Assembly: GCF_016859285.1 (NCBI RefSeq)
Contig: NC_053402.1
Span: forward strand, 24,508,056-24,572,055
DNA length: 64,000 bases
Direction: 5' to 3'
Source of the DNA: Xiphias gladius
Lineage: Eukaryota > Chordata > Actinopteri > Istiophoriformes > Xiphiidae
The position numbers were made by a program, and so were the translations under genes. Of the stretch, positions 1 through 15,645 are shown in pieces. Numbering within the stretch: the first letter of the stretch is position 1; every line of letters starts with the position of its first letter. The notes under the pieces were generated by a model. The model searched no databases and was not told the DNA's origin. It worked only from the letters and a program-made list of their open reading frames with translations.

Positions 1-1
1 C

Positions 2-2986
<2,985 letters not shown>

Positions 2987-5900
2987 GGAATAGTGGCTTT
3001 CCAGGTCCTCTTTCACACTAAAAACCTTTTGCATTGCTACTGCGGAATAAGACTTTTTTTTTTTTTTTTACACCCAAGCAGCCCATGTTTTCCTTTTCAA
3101 GTTGTTTAAAGTATTTTTAGAATTACATTTTGATGCGGATTCATGCAGGAACCCTACTCCCAATGCCTACTGAACAAAGATGCCACAATGTACAGCAGCA
3201 GTTCACATCATCACGGGGAAAACAAAAGTATGTTGGATCACTGTTGGTGAACCGGGAAATGACTGCAGACAAACAAAAACAAGTTTTCAGAATCGAGGCC
3301 TGATCACAACAGAAAGTGGTGCGATGAAATGAATCCACGTCCGCTGTGACTTGTGCTCCCTGTCGGCATTCTACTCTCAGGACTGTACACCATTTCATTC
3401 AATCGTGGGTTTAATTGAAGAGAGGAAAAAGAAAAAAAGCTCGCTGTGCTAACGAGCTTGCTAACTGTCAATTAGCAACATGCCCGCGTTAAGAGAGCTG
3501 CATACAACGCTGCCACTCAGCCTGGCTGCCAGTTCATCCGTGTGGTCAGCCGCGGTACTACAGTGAAATAACCCTCTGCAGCCCAAAAAGCATTTTCCCC
3601 ACAGACCACGTCTGTAACTGCACACAAGGCTAATTACTCTCATATACATTATGAATTTTTGATCCATGACGGTTTTACGTTTCTCAAACGTTTCCCAGAG
3701 CCTGGAAAAGGGATTTTTAAATGTGCGATGTCATGCAAATGTAAAGTCTACGGGTCGAGCGGGAAAGCACAAGCGGGTCCGCCAGGAGAAACACCAATGG
3801 ACATGCGCTGCACCGCAGAACCCAAAAACTAAAAAACTCTTTTGGTTTAAGGTACAACTTTGCAAGCAAACGTCATTCCAGTGAAGTGGCACCATCTTGG
3901 AATCTGGGGTCCGCTACATATAATACGAACAGTATTACGAACTGCAACGCAGTTGGCAAGCTTCTTAGCTCTTTGCTAAGAGGAAAATAAGTTCAAAGAT
4001 TTTATTGAAAAAACGTACTTGTATAATGTCCCCCTGTGCTTAAACCACGCCTGGTTATCTAATAATGCTGTTCTAATTATAATCATTCATGTAACGTCCT
4101 TTACACCGTAATTACGAGCAGCTGAGTGCGAGAAAAAAACGTTCATGTGGAACTACGAGTCAGAGATACCGGGAATTCCTGACAGCAACGACGAATCCCC
4201 CACTTGGTGAAATGACCTACGGACATATCCACAAACTGCTGGCAGAATGACCGCTGGCAGTTAAATCAAAATGAAATCCACCATCAGAACTATTAATGGT
4301 AATCTCATTTTATCAGAGCTATACACTGTTTGTATGTGATTTCATTTGGTAACAAACTCATACAAATATATAAAACAGGAAAATAATCAAATTTAGGATG
4401 TTTATCTGGTGTGACCACAAGGTTAGCACTAGCACTAACCACCCTGGAACAATGTGTGTGTATGTGAACACTCCCAAGTTGGAAGAACGGCAGCATGGGC
4501 TTCCTCCATCTTGGACTCTTTGGGCTGCCTGTTCACTCACATGTCAGCACTGTCAGATTTGGTCAACGGCATACATTCAGGTGTCAGAGTTCGCCAAGGT
4601 TCACCAGATATTTGAGCAGATTGACTCTGCCGCCACGACTGAATCCACTAATCCTGTCGACTCCATTTGAAATAATCGATTTCATCACAAAGTTTATGCC
4701 ATTTGAAATGGTGAACAGGCCTTTAGGAAGAAACAACATTGGTCTCTGTTTACATCGTGAAAGCTGTGTGTTCATGCTTTTGCCGTAGACCTGCACCGGA
4801 CTCAACCCTCGGGAGTAAAGAAGAAAAAGAAGACGTGGTCGGACTGATATTTTCAGCAGTAACGACAATTGATCCACAGTTGTTTTCACTTTAAGAGGAG
4901 GATTTATGTGAGTGGTATCCGCAGGTCTAAGGCCGAGGCTTTTATTGACACGGATGCATTTAACAGTGCAGAGTCAAATCACATTTGTTGCTAGTTTTAA
5001 TATGACTGCGACAGCAGCACTATGATGACGAATAATGAGATATTTGCCAAATGATGTTTGGTGTAGGAGTGATTTACTGTTTTAGCTTGTAGCTTTTTTG
5101 TGTGGGGTTTTTGGTACTAACTACTCTCTGTATACATTTTTCAAAAATAATTAGGACCATTTTACCTAGATTAATAATAATTCTGCAGGATTAGTTTTTT
5201 TTCGAGGGGAAATGAAGGACTGAAATATTTCTCGTAGAAGTACTTAGTAACCACTTACTCTGATCCTGTGCCTTTCTAGCAGAACTTTAGATGTAAAGCG
5301 AAGTAGAGGACACACCTGAGCTTCATGTCTTAAAAGTTAAAATGGACACGAAACAGCTTGAGGCGAAATTCTCCAACAAAGAACTATTAAGACCTTAAAA
5401 TGCTCACTTGAGAAAGGCCATGGCGCCTTGTAAATGAATACCTGACCTTCCATGTGCCAAGAACATCACTTGGGACTCGACACGGTGGCAGTGTTTGGAG
5501 GCTGTGTTTTTTATTATGAGGAGGAAATGTCTTTTTTGGTCGGTAAATTAACAAAAGATCCGATGCAGCTTGGAGATGTGTCGTTTGCTATGGACTGACA
5601 AAACCAAATCACTCCATTTGAAACCAAGCGAGTCTCAACTTTATAGATGCAGTAATTTCTTCTTTTTTCTTCTAAAATGTGTGAAAGTGCAATCAATGTA
5701 CAGTGATACTTGTTATATTTTACATTCAGTGGTAGGAGTGTATTCACACAGTTTACTTTACATAAACCAGTTTCACTATTTTGTGTACTATGAGGTACGG
5801 ATACACTCTGACAGCAACCACGAAGCGTTTGTGTATTAGCAATTCTCGATCAAATGACATTTATAAACCATAACTATGGCGTCTTACCTCATGATTGGTT

Positions 5901-6009
5901 CTGTAAAGTCGGAGACACTGTATGCGTCCTTTTACTTCACTGTTTTTGTTTTATTTTCCCACTTTTCTTTGACAATAAAAAAATAAGTTTAACTGCATTT
6001 TGCTGGTCT
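2987..6009. other. foxj1 3' flank: probable 3' UTR, then unique intergenic DNA
   Basis: No conserved protein is visible in any frame; the short ORFs look random. The first part must contain the foxj1 3' UTR. No canonical AATAAA is evident near the stop; the first good candidate on this strand is at 5974-5979, which would imply a long UTR. AT-rich overall. Confidence 0.5.
5974..5979 (+). terminator. Candidate polyadenylation signal AATAAA
   Basis: Perfect hexamer in GACAATAAAAAAATAAG, about 3 kb after the foxj1 stop. It could end a long foxj1 transcript but may be chance in AT-rich DNA. Confidence 0.25.
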
Positions 6010-6019
6010 AAATGTCAGT

Positions 6020-6376
6020 TTCTTTATCATGTCTGTCTCTTGGTGAGTCCACCACTTTGGATCAGACTGAAATATCTCAACTATTTTTTGATGGATTATC
6101 ATGAAATTTAGTTCAAACATTCATGTTCTCCAGAGGATGAATCCTACTGACTTTGATGATGGTCACCATGAGGTTGAATTGACAACCACTAGATGGATTG
6201 ATTCATGTTCCCCAGAGGACGAATCCTACTGACTTCCCTGATCCTCTGACTCTACTCTAGCGTCACAATAAGGTTGATATTTTTGTTTTTTATAATACTA
6301 AGATGGTGACCAATGGTAAACATTATACCTGTAAAATATCTGCATGTTAGCGTGACAATGTTTGAATTTAACTCAA
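6020..6376 (+). repeat. Percomorph interspersed repeat, left part
   Basis: Hallmarks: CCACTTTGGATCAGACTGAAATATCTCAAC, GATGGATTATCATGAAATTT, two copies of CAGAGGATGAATCCTACTGAC-type text and ACTAAGATGGTGACCA. I recognise this family from many perch-like fish. Its right-hand part resumes at about 6740 after an inserted LINE piece. A further fragment lies at 30060-30150. Confidence 0.75.
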
Positions 6377-6384
6377 AGCAAACC

Positions 6385-6737
6385 CGTAGACTCTTCATCT
6401 TGTGTCACTGTTATGCTGACGACACCACGATCTACCTCATCCAAAGCCTGATGGTCACAACAAACCAACTGACCACAAAAAAACAACAAAAATTTAAAAA
6501 AACCCTTGAGCTCAATGAGAATACATCTGAAGTCATATTATTTGGACAAGAGCATTTAATTTCCCTGCTTTTTCCTCATCTTTGCACATTGTCCCGTTTT
6601 TGTGAAATCATGTGCAAAAAATCCTGGAGTCACATTCGATTCAGCGTTGTAGTTTGGGAATCAGGTTTCAACCAGTTCCACTTTGTCTCCAAACTCAGAT
6701 CAATTCTCTTTACCTCTGACCTGAAGAAAGTCATCCA
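6385..6737 (+). mobile_element. L2/CR1-type LINE reverse transcriptase fragment
   Basis: Frame 6313-6780 shows CYADDTTIYL, the YADD catalytic box of a non-LTR reverse transcriptase, followed by LELNENTSEVILFG, a typical downstream block of L2/Maui-like elements. Later blocks (GVTFDSAL-like, then SDQFSL-like) appear only after frameshifts. A dead, 5'-truncated copy, inserted within the repeat at 6020-6830. Confidence 0.8.
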
Positions 6738-6835
6738 TCCTAAGATGGTGGACATGGTAAACATTACAAACCTCAGCTGAGCTAAGTACAGCCTCACAGA
6801 GCTGCTAACATGGCTGGAGACTCTTGTTTTCTTCT
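6738..6835 (+). repeat. Percomorph interspersed repeat, right part
   Basis: Contains AAGATGGTGGACATGGTAAACAT and TACAGCCTCACAGAGCTGC, the continuation of the family whose left part ends at about 6376. The interruption is the LINE fragment. Confidence 0.7.
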
Positions 6836-8019
6836 GCTTGCTGTCTTGCACCCCCCTTGCTTTAGTGTGCTTATGTGTGAGATTTACGTTGGTCTTTTCC
6901 TGCTCATCTCTTTTGGGCTCTTGCTGTGATCAGGCAGTGGATGGGTAATAGTAGCAGGGGGTGGCTGGGTTTCTCTTTCAGGGCTTTGTCTGTGCTCAGT
7001 CAGACTCTTGTCCCCCATGGCGCTTGGATCTGTGGTCCTTCATTGGGTTGGTGTGGGGTCTAACAGGGACAAGTGTCCCACGGCCCCATATATCACCGCC
7101 TGTCTGCCCCGCCGTAGACCACACTGTCTCTCTCTGACCCTGCTGCAGATTAGTAAGGTGGCTCGCGTTCAGAGAGCCAGATGAATAGCCGCAGTAATCA
7201 AATGCAAATACGTAGAATTTAAGAAGCCAGCGTCCCCGCAGGGTCTCGAACAGGCAGGCTGTCTGTCAGCGAGTCTGTGGTCACTGATGAGCTAATGATG
7301 GCTAAGAGATGAAGGGCAAAGGTAAAGTGCTGTAACGCTACACCTATGTATGATGGACACCCAACACTGCTGGAAGGGCAGGATCCTGCATCTTCATGCC
7401 CAGCCTGAGTGCTTTTTTCCTGGAGAGGAGAGCTGACGTTTCCCCCTCCCCCCAGCCTGAGCTCCCTGTAGGCCCCCCTGGACAGCTATTACCGGCTGGA
7501 CTTAGCTCTCCAGCTGGATTGCAGGGCTCATAATTATAATGTGGCAGGCTGGTTAGATGAGAGGCCCGTGGTAACCTGATGCAGGTATTATTCTCTGGCC
7601 CTGCTGACGGCTGCAGGTAAGAGGAGCCTCCCGGGTGAAACGCTAACCCTTACCGCTTGTTCCAACCCAGAAACGCCGCAAACTGAAAGTGCTAAGCTCC
7701 AACATCCAGTGTGGCTGTGAAGATCATGCAGCCATTTTACAGTAAGACAGATGTGGGCTATGGGAGGCTGATACTAACACCAGTGTTTTAACATTTTGTG
7801 CCCATATCTGATGTTTTTTACATTTATCAAGAGTCTTGGTCTCTTTCCAAGACAGCGAGAATAGTGGCCCACAGGCCAAATCCACACAAGCTAACGTTCT
7901 CCTAAAGTTCTTTTAGTGTTTGCATTAAAAGAATCTAATGATTTATTTTTCATATAAATCTACTGTAACAATAACAATATAAATACAAGACTCAACTCCC
8001 ATGTGACCTTACATCATCC
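6836..8019. other. Unique intergenic sequence
   Basis: No gene or recognised transposon. The part at about 7140-7640 has unique, balanced composition with ATGCAAAT (octamer-like) and AATTATAATG motifs. It could be a conserved non-coding element, but only cross-species alignment could show that. Confidence 0.4.
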
Positions 8020-8262
8020 AGTTAGTGCTGAATTGATTAGTCGATTTGCAGAAAATAAATCAACGATAATGATAACTGATGAATCACTTGTTATTTTTCG
8101 TGCAAAAACTCCACTTTCTATTATTTCTAGTATTTTGGGGTTTTTGGACTGTCGGTCAGACGAACCAAGACATTTGAAGATTTCACACCCTGGGTTTTCT
8201 GACATGTTATGGACTAAGGCAATGGTCAGTTAACTGAGAAAATAATCATTTTTGTGCCTTTA
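8020..8262 (+). repeat. hAT-like small element with 'attaatcg' termini
   Basis: Starts GAATTGATTAGTCGATTTGC, contains GGGTTTTTGGACTGTCGGTCAGAC and ends AACTGAGAAAATAATC. This matches the teleost family whose ends carry CGATTAATCG and GTTGCAGC text. The 76-aa open frame inside is not a gene. Confidence 0.7.
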
Positions 8263-8849
8263 TTCAATATTTTTATGTGAACTTTTTTAAGAGATACAGG
8301 CTCTAGAAGGTTTAAAACTGATGAAAATATGGGTTCTCGGGAGCAGCTGTGCAGTCAGGATGTGTCTCTTTCTGTTGCCCCACGACTTCACTGGCATTCA
8401 GCTGGAGAAAGTATCACAAAATGAGGGCTGGGGTGGGATCTGCCGGGAGCTGGGGGTAGCCCTGAAGCTTATCTACAGGTTCCTGGAAAAACAAAAAGTG
8501 AAAAAGTGGACGGGGAAGAGTCGGGAAATACGTCTTTTTTATCACACAGCTAATGAAAGGCCTGTTTCCTGGGTAACTGCTGGTACCATTGTCATGTAGG
8601 GATGGGGGGGCGGGAATGGATGACTTTTGCTGGTCTTACCCGGGGTCTGGGGTTGATTAGGGCTGTGGAGGGATGGGGTAGCAGACAGAAAGAGAGGCTG
8701 GATGGAGCCCCAGATTTATTACGGCGGTGGTTTTGTGAAAGTTCACTTACCTTACCAAAGTGAGGCTCCACAGACTCCCCACTGGCAGAAAAACACATCC
8801 CCGAGCTGCACCATCCCGTAGTGGTGGGGGGGTGGGGGATTCAGATCAG

Positions 8850-9407
8850 TTCAGATTTACTTAAGTAAAAGTACCAATACTTTTATATAAAAATAGCCCT
8901 TTACAAAGAAAAGCCCTGCCCTCAAAATCCCACTTTAAGGAATAGCTCGGCATTTGGGAAAAAAACTTTTATTTACTTTCTTGCCAAGAGTTAATACTGG
9001 TTCATGTCTGTCTGTTAAATATGAAACTACCCCTGCAGCTGTTTCTGTCCAAAGGTAACAAAATCCACCTGTCAACACCTCCAGAGGCTCAATGATTAAC
9101 ACGTTGTATCTCTTTTGTTTAATCCGTACAGAAATCTATGGTGTTGATCTTCTCATCTAATTCTTGGCATAAAAGCGAATAAACTCCTGAATTCTCAAAA
9201 TGTCAAACTTTTAGCTCCAAGTAAAAGTACAGAAGTAAAATACTACAGTCAAAAGTAAAAGTAGTTTATTGTGCAGGGACCTGTCTCCTGTGACTGGTCT
9301 CTGATTCTCTCTGACGTGATCAGATCATTGATCCTGAGTCACGGAGGCTTCAGCAGCGTTTTACTGCTGGAGCTGCTCCAGGTGGAGCTGCTTTTAGTTT
9401 AGTCCAC
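8850..9407 (+). repeat. hAT-like 'aagtaaaagta' element interrupted by another element
   Basis: Left part (about 8850-8934) carries CTTAAGTAAAAGTACCAATAC and AAAGCCCTGCCCTCAAAATCCCAC. The right part (about 9216-9407) carries AAGTAAAAGTACAGAAGTAAAATACTACAGTCAAAAGTAAAAG and a GGAGCTGCTCCAGG stretch. Both belong to one family, common in percomorphs, split by the insert at about 8936-9212. Confidence 0.75.
8936..9212 (-). mobile_element. MITE inserted inside the 8850-9407 element
   Basis: Begins AAGGAATAGCTCGGCATTTGGGAAAA and ends CTCAAAATGTCAAACTTT, imperfect inverted ends of about 20 bp. Same family as 1815-2050 in the opposite orientation. The host family continues on both sides, so this is a nested insertion. 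Confidence 0.75.
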
Positions 9408-9520
9408 TGGTTCCCAACCCGGGGGTCGGACCCCTCCAGAGGGGTCACCAGGTAAATCTGAGGGGTCGTCGGATGGTAACAGGGTCACAAATTTTCTACT
9501 TTCCTCAAGTGTTTGCTTTT
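9408..9520 (+). repeat. 'ggttcccaacc' percomorph repeat fragment
   Basis: CCACTGGTTCCCAACCCGGGGGTCGGACCCCTCC followed by AGGGGTCACCAGG is the terminus of a widespread fish repeat. Related pieces occur at 41928-41965 and 54555-54585. Confidence 0.6.
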
Positions 9521-9599
9521 TTGTTTTCGCTTAATATAATGGATAATTTTACTTCTTTCTGCCTTGAACAATGGAATTTTTGCAACCCGCTTTCATTAC

Positions 9600-9900
9600 G
9601 CTGGATTGAAATCAACTGATGGATTAGGCAGTGGACAGAAAATTAACTATCAACTATTTTGATAATCAATCCAATGTTTCAGTCATTAGTTGAAGCAAAA
9701 AAGTCAAATATTTCATGGTTCCAGCTTCTCAGATGTGAAGATTTGATCCTTTTCTTCATCATACATGACAGTAAAGTGAATATCTAGGTTTTGAAGAGAC
9801 ACATTATCCAATCTACAAGATGAACCATCTGAGATAAATCATGCATCATAAACAGACCTTTTTTCTTTTTTTTGGACTTTTCTTGGGCCCAAATGCCCAA
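9600..9900 (-). repeat. hAT-like small element, reverse orientation
   Basis: Contains ATCAACTATTTTGATAATCAATC, TTCCAGCTTCTCAGATGTG and ACAGTAAAGTGAATATCTAGG, i.e. the reverse complement of the element at 32829-33165. Confidence 0.65.
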
Positions 9901-12900
9901 ACAGCCAGAAACAGGTGAAACAACCACTTAATGAAGGACAATTGACACGTTTCCCTGCTGTACGCGATGTGTTGCTCTGGAGATGAAAATATGTCTAAAC
10001 CTTTAATGTCGAAGCAAAGCATGAAAAAATCAACACCGTAAAGTGAATCAGAGTGGCTCTCAGCCTTTATGGGCGGCTTCTCTGTTTGCTTAAACTACAC
10101 TCTGAAATGACCTCTGAAACGAGGACGACGCTTTAGAAAGGGTTTGTGGTGACTTTAGCAGTTTCAAAACACTTCAAACATCCTATCCATCAGTTGATGC
10201 CAATATTAACTTTTTAGTATTTCTCCCTTTCCTACATTCTCAGGCATTTAACGAATTATTATGTCTGTGTGTGCATGGTCCCTTTGAGCCCATATCTATC
10301 AAAAAGCAATAATAACAGCTGCCGACTATGAAAAGTAAATGTTGAGTTAGTCACATAAGGAGGCTGATGTGTTCGTGGTGTTGGCGTCAGGACAAAGATT
10401 TGTAGATCATTGTATGCAGGATCTTTAGGTTGGTGGTGGGTGTATGTTTGGGGAGTGCATGAGTGTGTGTTTGCCTGTTTGCCTGTGTGTGTGTGTGTGT
10501 GTGTCCTGTGTTGCAGTGCAGGCTGATGCCTTCTTTGTCAGGAAGACACAGGCAGAGGGGTAATCCGACATCCATCACGGGCTTAGTGAGCAATACACAC
10601 TCTGTGTAACAACAAGGAAACAATACCCAGGGAAACAGGGGGAGGGCCTCTTTATTCATTACGCAGGGCTGGGGGACGCTCTTTTGTAGGTGTTTCAGGG
10701 GAAAGAATGAGGCGGCGGAGGACCGACATGACAGGGCCATTTCTCGAGTGACCGGTAAACCTCCGCTGCGAGCTGGGAAGCCGCCGGAGGAAAAACACTG
10801 CGGGCGCCGGGCTAGAGGAGCTGAACAGCTACAGACTCACAGCGATACTCCCCCTCCACCTGAAATCTGTTTTTCAAAGCACCAGGCCAAAATGTTGATA
10901 TTGGAGGGTGTTGCAGAACGGTTAGGGTGAACGAAAACGCTCGGTGGAGGTTAGGGCACCATCGCTGTGACTGTTAATAGAAATGGGAAGTGAACTCTGC
11001 TGTTCCATGAAAGATGGACTCACTACATTAGTGACGGGAATTCTGGCTCTTCTCGGTGACGCAGGTCACTTTTTCGCAGCTCACAGATCTTCACTTAGCA
11101 CCACTTCAGGCTTCTATGACTCAGCCAAATTCAGCAGTGTTTTGACCTGTGGTTGGAATCACTTGAATTATTGAGTGTAACTCCACTAAAGCTCATCAGC
11201 CTTGGCCTTAGCGTTGTCTGGGATATTAAAACGCAGCCAGGTGCTGATCCGGCTCCGTCTGGCGTGATTCTTGACCCGCAACATCAACAAGCCCTGGTTT
11301 ACACAAAACTCAAGCTGTTGCGTTTCATCGTCCATCACATCGTGTCTCAGTGTGAGGGATAGTTTACCTTACCGCCCGCCCAGGGCTCCTGCTACTCACT
11401 TAAAAAGAAAGCCAAACTTTCCGAGGTGGCACCGGTGCTTGCATCAAAATAGCCTTGCTCAGGTTTGCTACTTAGCGATGCTGCTAACGTACGACCATGA
11501 ATGCTGCAGTCACGTCTGAACGAAAAATGAGAGTATTTGTATTTTTGAATTCTATTTATGTTTTGTCACAAGTGTCTCTTTCCTTTTCCTTGCAAAACCG
11601 TGGGTCATTAGCTCCATGCGCCGCGGGTTAATTTAACCAGTGAGACCATGTTCTTGTGGAGGAGCCAGATTTGAGACCCCAGCTCTCTAAGGTCACTCCG
11701 CGGTTCAGTCACGTAGCGCGGTTCAGTCACGTAGCGCTCCCTATGCAACCCTGAGAGGAAAGAGATCAAAACATTATTTTTTACTTGTTATCCCGCACAG
11801 GCTTGCATCTTCAAAGGTGCTCTCACGATCCCACAGAGGCCCACTCTCTACCTGGAATGATAAAACGTTTTCCTGGATTGAATCCGGTATTTGAATCTGT
11901 CCTGCTCCGCTCTGCTATCGTTGCTTTGCTTTGGATGAGCTGGTCTGGGTTTAAACGTCGGTTTCACCCTGGACAGACGTTTTATCTTTCAGACAAAAGA
12001 CATTTGTGGAATCACAAAAGCACCTGTGATGACACATCCTGCCTCTGGATCAGGATTTAGAGATTATTGTTTTTATTTTTATGATTACATTTTTCACAAA
12101 CGGGGCTACCTGTGGAGCATCTGTGTCTTTAAGAAGTGTTTATGTAAAATGACCTCCTATGGTAGAAGGAAGTACCTGTGTAAGACTGGTGCTCTCATTG
12201 GTCTGGATGTTTTCCCTCACTGTTGTCTTGGATGGTTCGGCGGTGTTGTGCCGTCCAGGCAACACAAAGGTTAGTGACTCACCGCAGGGACAGAACAATG
12301 GTCTCTCAATGCTAGAGTCGGTTACCAAACGTATTCTCACCTTACCCTCCCGTCTACGGCGTTTCACACCAGCCGTGTGCATTGTTTCCCTTCGCACACA
12401 GCTGGTCGTTCTCTTCTTGTGCAATGACGCTGCAAAAAGCAAGAGGCAAAAAAAAAAAGGTGGCATTTGTGAGATAAACTTTGTGAGATTTCTCTAGACA
12501 CTTAAATTCTGTATCTTTAGAGACGGTTGACTTTACGGCAACACGTACCGAGGGCCTATAAACGTGGGGACACTGAGGCTGATCCCGAGGGAAGGCGTGC
12601 GGCGGCGGCTCATCCCTGCGGAGGCTGAGGGAGGGAAAGCGACGGACAAAACAAACATAAACAGAGCCGTGGCAGCTGGGGGCAGGCTGAGCCCTGTGCC
12701 TGTTCTTGGCGGCCGCAGTTTGACCTTGGCCGGGCATGCCCGGGCCTGCCTCTAAGTGCTGGGTGGGAGACTCACCAAGCCGCCTGCAGGACTTGGACCA
12801 GCTCAATGAAAAAAGAAAATACCACTCCGGGCAAACAAGGGCATAGTAGTCCCCCTCCACCTCGCTCCGTCTTTTTAATGATTCCTTTCTTTTTCCATTT

Positions 12901-15470
12901 CTCAACACTCCTCGGATTCCAACACACGGATTGGCCCGCTGCGTAAGCATTTACCACAGAGGATACTTTCTCTCTACTTCTTCTCCTTTTACCGCTCTTT
13001 ACTCACTCCTTTCCAGACTTTAATTTGATTTCTTTATTTCTTTGTTTATTTCACAGCAGAGGGAAAGCTTTGAAACGCTGCTGCTTTACATATCTTAGAC
13101 TCTACCCTCAATAGGTGAGCTGCCGTGGCGACGACAGTGACAAAAGCCCCCTCCGCACACACCCGGTCTAGGCCCGGTCCAAGCCCCGGACCCCCTCGCC
13201 GCTCAGCACAGCCAGGGATTTCTCCCAGCGGCCCTCCGGCAGTCTGAGGTCGCTCCATTCACTGGTGCGGCCTCGCACCCCCAGCAAAGAGAGTTTTCTC
13301 TCTTGCTTTTGCATTGGGTGCATCCACAAAATGTCTTGATGAGAGTGGACCCTCCAGGCAGTTTCCCAAACGGCTCACAGTCGGGATGTTTCTGGCAGCG
13401 CTCTAGCATCTCGCTCTTTCTGCCTTTGCTATCAGTCTGCTGCAGTGAGGCCTTTTAACGGCGGCTGGCTGATTTATGATTTCACTCGGCGGCGTGTTTT
13501 ACCACCAGGCCAGACGTCCAATTAAAATCAAAGCGAGGATTGGCTTCGGTTTCCCTCTTCTGTTTGCAGAGATGCAGCCAGTGGGGGCTTTATCTCAGCC
13601 CTGACCACTGTGAAAACTGATCATTTTAGGGGAAATCAAGGCTGAAGTGATTTATAGACAGCGAGCGGTTGCTTCTTCAGCGGCTGCCCTCGACGTTCTG
13701 CATTTTGAATTTATCGCCGCCTGCGTCCAACAGACCGTGACATGCCCCGCAGGCGGCTGCTGCTCCGTCTCATCATGCAGCTAAATAGAGCAGGTTGTGC
13801 CGAGTTTTGTCGACTAATATCATAAACACTGTTTATTGGTCGGGAATAATAAAAGCTGGTATCGTTGTTTAATGTACCGTATTCTGTTCTCCGGTGGTTA
13901 GGAGGTGTTTAATTCAGCAAACTGAAATACCTTTCAAATCCGCTCCCGTCTCACGTTAGCTCCGTAGTTTCTGCGGTTGCCACGGTGAGGCAGCAGGCTG
14001 CGGTAAACAGTCGTGAACGTTCACGGGAGCGGCAGCCGCCCTCTGGCTCCTTCCTGTCGTTGCGTCTACGCCCAAAACAACGGAGGCGGCGGCAACCGCT
14101 CGCTGTCACCGTTATTTTGTATTTGGTGTGTTGCCACGGCTCTGCCTTGATGTTCAATTTCTTCGAACTTTGACCCGAGATTTGTGGGCGCAGCCAATAA
14201 CTGTCGACCGCTGCCCAAAAAACAAAATGACTGGTGTTTCCGAATTTCCGGAGCTGTACGATAACAAACTGGCCTCATGTGGAGACCAGACAGAAAAGAT
14301 ATTCGCTTGGTGAAATATTAGCGCAGGTGCAACGCTGGTGTCTGGTCACGATCTGAAGCACCGGACACATTCAAACGTTGACCTGATGATGGCGCTAGAG
14401 GAAATGTCAGAGGATCACCAACCTTATTAGGACATTTCTCTACCATGGCTGCCGATCCTTCTACACGGTGTTCACCGGATAAGCGAAAACCAGCCCCGTA
14501 ACCTGACCCACCTGCACCGCTGGACACTCTCTTTTTTTTTTCTTTTTCTTTCCTGATTTCCCAGATTTTTCCAAAATGAAGACAGAAAACAACGCTGGAG
14601 TTCCAGGTTGGGGTTTAATATGTGATCTAATAACCTCTGTAGTCCAGGAATGATTGACTTGACGGGAGGGAAGCGAAACTGCGGCCAACTGACAGTCTGA
14701 AGTGTTCCAGCTTCCAGCATGTCCAGCCGTGACCATGCGAGGAAGCGCTGTCTGTCCAGTTGTGGCTTCCACTTCTAAAATCTGGATCCGTGTGTCAGTG
14801 TCTCGTCTTTATCGCTCTGCACGTACCTACACCGAGCGTCTGGAACCCTGCAGGTTGTTCTGAAAGTTAATGGCCGAGCAGCGTGACTGTGAAAGTTACG
14901 ACCCCTAACCCCCCTCCCCACGCTCCCTGTCCTTCGCAGCATCGCTCCTGTCCTCTTTACAGCTGGCTGAGTCAGGGCGGGGCGGGCTGCTGTGTTTGTG
15001 TGGGGTGATCTTTACCACCACCAGCCCCCCCCCCCGGCCCCCCTGCCAGGGATCAGACAAACACTTATTAACTGAGAGGAATGCAAACAGGCCCGAGCTG
15101 CTGAGACGCAGAACAGCGGTGCAGGGTGGAGGGTTGGAGGGAGGGTGAGGGGTCAGGGTGGGAGGTAGGGGGAGGATGTGGAGGTGAAGAAAGGGAAAGG
15201 AGAAAGAGGAGAAGACGACCCCCACCCCCTCAGCTGCTTGTAAACTCCCCACCAGGGAGACTGATCCAGGGTTTTCCAGAACAATGCGGCTCCTGTGGCA
15301 GGGGAGGTCCAGAGACACGGAGACCTTATGGGCCACAGATGGATGTGGATCCGCTGACCAGTCCCTGACACACGGGTTGACACGGTGAGTTCCACAGGTG
15401 GCGGAAGAGCTGCTCAGAAATACTCTTGTGCACGTTATCAATAAGTACCCAAGTGCTCATCATGCGGGAC
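9901..15470. other. Gene desert between foxj1 and amdhd2
   Basis: I see no coding exon with recognisable homology on either strand. There is a short (GT)n at 10483-10504, an 18-bp direct duplication at 11701-11736 and GC-richer stretches at about 12550-12760, 13100-13270 and 13970-14110. The open frames here (for example 12354-12950 minus, 14905-15441 minus) are low-complexity or random. Confidence 0.5.
11701..11736 (+). repeat. Perfect 18-bp tandem duplication
   Basis: CGGTTCAGTCACGTAGCG occurs twice head to tail (11701-11718 and 11719-11736). Probably recent replication slippage; no function apparent. Confidence 0.9.
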
Positions 15471-15479
15471 GACCCGTTT

Positions 15480-15645
15480 CCTCATTAGTTATATATTATT
15501 GCATCTTGAGGCCTGAAGGTGGGGCCAGTTTTAACTACTTTATATCCTATAAGGATCATCATTTATTAATTGATTAGATTTTTCATGATAATCTGAATCT
15601 GTAAAGTAACTGCAGCTGTCAAATGAATGGAGCGGAGTGAAGCAC
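15480..15645 (+). repeat. hAT-like 'aagtaaaagta' family fragment
   Basis: ATCTGAATCTGTAAAGTAACTGCAGCTGTCAAATGAATGGAGCGGAGTG matches the right half of the copy at 58408-58735. Confidence 0.65.

Noticed and set aside
12354..12950. 198-codon minus-strand open frame
   Set aside because: No domain, no conserved motif, no splice context; overlaps several equally long frames on the other strand.
13119..13135. CTGCCGTGGCGACGAC, resembling an RFX X-box that could regulate a cilia gene
   Set aside because: Lies 10 kb downstream of foxj1 with no ciliary gene start nearby and only partial match to the consensus.
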